This document shows positions 5,915 to 8,712 of a DNA stretch of 8,712 bases, piece by piece. Origin of the DNA: Roseiarcus sp035308145 (GTDB lineage Bacteria; Pseudomonadota; Alphaproteobacteria; Rhizobiales; Beijerinckiaceae). The stretch's first letter is position 1. The number at the start of each line of letters is the position of its first letter. The translations under genes and the position numbers were made by a program. The notes under the pieces are model-generated. The model made no database searches, was not told where the DNA came from, and saw only the letters and a program-made list of their open reading frames with translations. The DNA lies in the NCBI GenBank assembly GCA_035308145.1, contig DATGHD010000181.1, forward strand, positions 1 to 8,712, in the 5' to 3' direction.

Positions 5915-6101
5915 GTCCTTGACTTTCAATTTCTCTCGCGCACCGCTCCGCCAAGAAATCAATGGGGACATCCAACTCGGTCGTCCTCTCACATGTATTG
6001 AGCCAGGACAGTTTGAATTCCTTTCGCGCAAAATGCTCGCGATGCAATCAATGGAGAGTCGGCGCTGGGATCAGCGCCAGTCTCAATGTGTTTGAGCCAA
6101 G

Positions 6102-6131
6102 AAAGATAATGGCGAATTCTCCATTCGCCAT
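6102..6131 (-). terminator. probable intrinsic terminator of mrcA
   Basis: ATGGCGAA and TTCGCCAT form an 8-bp stem (6131-6124 with 6116-6109) around a 7-nt loop. On the minus strand it is followed by TTATCTTTCTT, a U-rich but interrupted tract. It lies 16 bp after the mrcA stop codon. If it works, prfB needs its own promoter, which would have to lie inside or just after the repeat array. Confidence 0.55.
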
Positions 6132-6146
6132 CCGCGGCTCGCGCGG

Positions 6147-8567
6147 TCAATAAAGCCCGCCGGTGCCCGAGCCGATCGCCCTGTCGATATCGGGCGTCAC
6201 CGTCAGCACGCGGGCGGAGGCGTCGGGCGCTCCCGCATCGCCGGCATAGCCTTCAGGCGGGCCGGTGCCGGGCTTGAACGCCTCGAGAATGGAGCCAGCT
6301 CCGGTCGAGCGCATGCCGCTATGAACGTCGACCGAGACCAGCTTGATGCCGGGCGGCACGCGGAACGGCGGATCGGGCTTGTCTTTCAAGGCCATGCGCA
6401 TGAATTCGCGGAAGATCGGCGCCGTATAGAGCGCGGCCTGGGCGGAGCCGCCGAGCGAGCGCGGATGGTCGTAGCCCATGAAGACGCCGAAGGCGAGATC
6501 GGGCGAGAAGCCGACGAACCACAGGTCCTTGGCTTCGTTGGTCGTGCCGGTCTTGCCGGCAAGGTTGCGCTTGAGCTCGGCGATGGCGATGCCGGTGCCG
6601 CGCTGAATCACGCCCTCGAGAATGTGGGTGACCTGGTAGGCGGTCAGCGGATCGATGACCTGTTCGCGCTTGTCAATGAGCTTGGGCTCGTCCTGATTGG
6701 CCCATTTCTCGGCGTCGCAGCTCTGGCAGATGCGGTCGTCGTGCTTGTAGATCGTGTGGCCCCAGCGATCCTGGATGCGGTCGATCAGCGTCCCCTTGAT
6801 GCGCTTGCCGCCGTTGTCGAACATCGAATAGGCGGTCACCATGCGCAGCACCGTGGTCTCGCCGGCGCCCAGCGCGTAGGAAAGGTACGTCGGCAAATCG
6901 TCGTAGACGCCGAAGCGCTTGGCGTATTCGACAATCAGCGGCATGCCGACGTCGCGGGCAAGGCGCACCGTCATCTGATTGATCGAATGCTCGACGCCGA
7001 AGCGCAAAGTATGCGGGCCTGAGGATTTGCCCTCGAAGTTTTCCGGGCGCCAGATTTGGCCGTTGCCCTGGTCGATCTCGATCGGCTCGTCGAGTTCGAT
7101 CGACGACGGCGTATAGCCGTTGTCGATGGCGGTCGCGTAGACGAAGGGCTTGAAGGACGAACCCGGCTGGCGCATCGCCTGCGTCGCGCGGTTGAATTCC
7201 GATTGGTCGTAGGAAAAGCCGCCGATCATCGCGAGGACACGGCCGGTGAAGGGGTCCATCGCGACGCAGGCGCCCGAAACGTCCGGGATCTGGCGCAGAC
7301 GGTATTCGCCGTCCTTGCCTGGGACCGGTTCGACATAGACGACATCGCCTGGCTTCACCACTTTGTTCGGCCGCCTTCCGGTCCATTTCGTTCCGTCTGC
7401 GGTAATCGAGCCCGTCTGGCGAGCGGCGCCGATTTCTCCGGATTTGTCGCGCTCCGGCTGCAAGCCGATGCGGGCTGAAATGTCGTTGGAGTCGAGCACG
7501 ACCGCGAGGCGCCAGGGCTTGACGTCGCCAAGCTCCGGTATATCGGCCAAGACGACGCCCCAATCCTGACCGAGATCGACGGTCCTGACGACGCCGTGCC
7601 AGCCATGCGCCTCGTCGAACTGCACGAGGCCGTCGGCCAGGGCCTTCCGCGCCATCAATTGCAGTTTCGGATCGAGGGTGGTGCGGACCGAAAGGCCGCC
7701 CTCATACAATTTCTGTTCGCCGTAACGCTCCAAAAGCTCGCGGCGCACTTCTTCGGCGAAATAGCCGGCGGCGATCGAATTGGGAGTGAGCACGCGCGGA
7801 TTGACGTTGAGCGGCTCGGCCCTCGCCTTCCTCGCCTCATCGGCGGTGATGTAGCCGTCCTCTTCCATCCGCCCGATCACATAATTGCGGCGGTCGACGG
7901 CGCGCTCGCGATTGCGGAACGGATGCAGCGCGCTCGGCTCTTTTGGCAGAGCCGCAAGATAAGCCATTTCGGAGATCGTCAGCTCGTTGACGGACTTGTT
8001 GAAATAGTCGAGCGCGGCGGCGGCGACGCCGTAATTGCTGAGGCCGAGATAGATTTCGTTCAAGTAAAGCTCGAGGATCCTATCCTTTGAATAGGCCTGC
8101 TCGATGCGCATGCTGAGAAGGATTTCGCGGATCTTTCGATCGAAAGTGCGCTCATTGCTGAGAAGAAAGTTCTTGGCCACCTGCTGGGTGATCGTCGAAG
8201 CGCCCTGAACGTGCTTGGAGCCCTGAGCGAAGATGATCGCGGCCCGGATCATGCCCTCCGGATCAAAGCCGCGGTGGGTGTAGAAATTCTTGTCTTCGGC
8301 GGCGATGAAGGCCTCCTTGACCAGAGGCGGAATCGCCGAGGATGGGAGGTAGAGCCGCCGCTCATGGAAATATTCGGCGAGCAAACTGCCGTCGCCGGCG
8401 TGCACGCGCGTCATCACCGGCGGTTCGTAGTTCTGCAATTGCGTATAGTCGGGAAGGTCCTGCTCATAGTGCCAAATGACCGCGGCGACGACCGCGGAGG
8501 CGACAACGAAAATGATCGCCGCAGTGGCGAATATGAAGCCAACGAACCGGGCGATGCGCCTCACCAT
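6147..8567 (-). CDS. mrcA: penicillin-binding protein 1A, bifunctional transglycosylase/transpeptidase
   Basis: This complete 806-residue class A PBP polymerises lipid II into glycan strands and crosslinks the peptides in the periplasm. A cytoplasmic MVRRIAR start is followed by one membrane anchor (about 8-31). The glycosyltransferase 51 domain (about 55-225) shows EDKNFYTHRGFDPEG with catalytic Glu91, GASTITQQVAKNFLLS and LELYLNEIYLG. A PBP1A-type insert (about 325-430) with an OB-like pattern follows. The transpeptidase domain (about 431-730) has all three motifs: SSFK with nucleophile Ser470 (in RQPGSSFKPF), SIN (528-530) and KTGTT (672-676). A CQSC pair at 614-617 could form a disulfide or bind metal. 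The Pro/Gly/Ala-rich C-terminal tail (about 765-806) looks disordered. Start ATG 8567 has AAGG about 9 nt upstream. The mrcA-prfB order is common in Hyphomicrobiales. Confidence 0.97.
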   Translation of the reverse strand: MVRRIARFVGFIFATAAIIFVVASAVVAAVIWHYEQDLPDYTQLQNYEPPVMTRVHAGDGSLLAEYFHERRLYLPSSAIPPLVKEAFIAAEDKNFYTHRGFDPEGMIRAAIIFAQGSKHVQGASTITQQVAKNFLLSNERTFDRKIREILLSMRIEQAYSKDRILELYLNEIYLGLSNYGVAAAALDYFNKSVNELTISEMAYLAALPKEPSALHPFRNRERAVDRRNYVIGRMEEDGYITADEARKARAEPLNVNPRVLTPNSIAAGYFAEEVRRELLERYGEQKLYEGGLSVRTTLDPKLQLMARKALADGLVQFDEAHGWHGVVRTVDLGQDWGVVLADIPELGDVKPWRLAVVLDSNDISARIGLQPERDKSGEIGAARQTGSITADGTKWTGRRPNKVVKPGDVVYVEPVPGKDGEYRLRQIPDVSGACVAMDPFTGRVLAMIGGFSYDQSEFNRATQAMRQPGSSFKPFVYATAIDNGYTPSSIELDEPIEIDQGNGQIWRPENFEGKSSGPHTLRFGVEHSINQMTVRLARDVGMPLIVEYAKRFGVYDDLPTYLSYALGAGETTVLRMVTAYSMFDNGGKRIKGTLIDRIQDRWGHTIYKHDDRICQSCDAEKWANQDEPKLIDKREQVIDPLTAYQVTHILEGVIQRGTGIAIAELKRNLAGKTGTTNEAKDLWFVGFSPDLAFGVFMGYDHPRSLGGSAQAALYTAPIFREFMRMALKDKPDPPFRVPPGIKLVSVDVHSGMRSTGAGSILEAFKPGTGPPEGYAGDAGAPDASARVLTVTPDIDRAIGSGTGGLY

Positions 8568-8712
8568 TCAACCACGCCTTCCCTCCGCGGCTGTGGCGAA
8601 TTGAACCAATCGCTCCAGCCGCTCTCGGCTGAGTCGGTCAGCCGGTTTCGATAGGACAACCCATTTGTGTTGCGAAAGCGGCGGAACTCGAGGCCGCTCC
8701 TCGCTTGCTCAA
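8568..8712 (-). other. upstream region of mrcA, no assured gene
   Basis: One minus-strand frame stays open from the window edge to a TGA at 8563-8561 (50 codons in the window) and would overlap the mrcA start by 7 nt. Its translation (ends REGVVEW) matches no family I know, and in particular not the C terminus of the amidase often found upstream of mrcA. I see no clear promoter. GGAGGG about 14 nt and AAGG about 9 nt before the mrcA ATG are the only ribosome-binding candidates. Confidence 0.3.

Larger units (their letters stand above)
5611..6098. repeat. array of four ~90-95 bp related elements plus a fragment, between prfB and mrcA
   Basis: This stretch has no believable gene. In the orientation starting at GGCTCA and ending near CAAGGA, copies lie at 5638-5730 (plus), 5773-5867 (minus), 5916-6004 (minus) and 6008-6098 (minus). 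A short end fragment (TTCGAGGTCAAGGACG) lies at about 5616-5631 (plus). All four full copies keep a CTCA...TGAG stem near one end and a second hairpin after it. They also share a core around CATTGATTGCxTxGCGGAGC or close variants, then GCGCGAG and a tail like ATGAATTCGAACTCAAGGA. The second hairpin differs in sequence between copies but stays foldable. Copies 2 and 4 are the most alike. They look like a family of short interspersed, possibly mobile palindromic repeats; no encoded transposase is present in the window. Confidence 0.8.

Noticed and set aside
5611..6098. CRISPR array
   Set aside because: Copies are about 90-95 bp, diverged, in mixed orientation and without unique spacers of constant length. 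No cas gene is in the window.
6321..7022. 233-codon plus-strand ORF opposite mrcA, and similar antisense frames up to 8654
   Set aside because: They are mirror frames of a complete, motif-verified PBP1A gene in GC-rich DNA.
8561..8712. C-terminal end of an upstream minus-strand gene overlapping mrcA
   Set aside because: The frame is open for 50 codons, but the translation resembles no protein I know, and a chance open frame of this length is common at this GC content. More upstream sequence would decide it.

Overview
The window looks like a chromosomal segment of a GC-rich alphaproteobacterium, most likely of the order Hyphomicrobiales (Rhizobiales). I base this on the mrcA-prfB neighbourhood, the style of the RF2 and PBP1A proteins, and a palindromic repeat of the kind that yields spurious 'MAGLDPAIHV' ORFs in that order. 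I cannot name a genus from sequence alone.

Layout. Positions 1-673 (+) hold the C-terminal half of an MFS transporter that enters from the left edge. It converges on a small four-helix membrane protein of unknown function (688-1275, -). Upstream of that on the same strand is a membrane-anchored class III nucleotide cyclase (1416-2477, -). Positions 2676-3820 (+) hold what I read as the wreck of a restriction-modification locus: an N-terminal stub of an adenine DNA methyltransferase cut off at a palindromic repeat, a DUF4258 gene with an internal deletion and frameshift, an intact DUF2283 gene, and a DEAD-box/type III-like restriction helicase that stops inside its Walker A motif. The surviving genes keep ATGA overlaps, so the operon architecture is still visible. 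An NAD(P)H-dependent FMN reductase-like flavoprotein (3817-4407, -) converges on the remnant and lies 40 bp downstream of prfB.

The right half carries housekeeping genes on the minus strand. prfB (4448-5576) encodes release factor 2 and needs a +1 programmed frameshift at an in-frame UGA; the AGGAGG-CAT-CTT-TGA-C signal is intact. mrcA (6147-8567) encodes a complete bifunctional PBP1A and is followed by a likely intrinsic terminator.

The 570 bp between mrcA and prfB hold no gene. They contain an array of four related elements of about 90-95 bp (one inverted relative to the other three) plus a fragment of a fifth. Two neighbouring pairs are separated by runs of small hairpins with 3-nt loops. 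Each element keeps a CTCA/TGAG stem and a second hairpin in the same place but with different sequence. This array and the decayed defence locus are the two least ordinary parts of the window.
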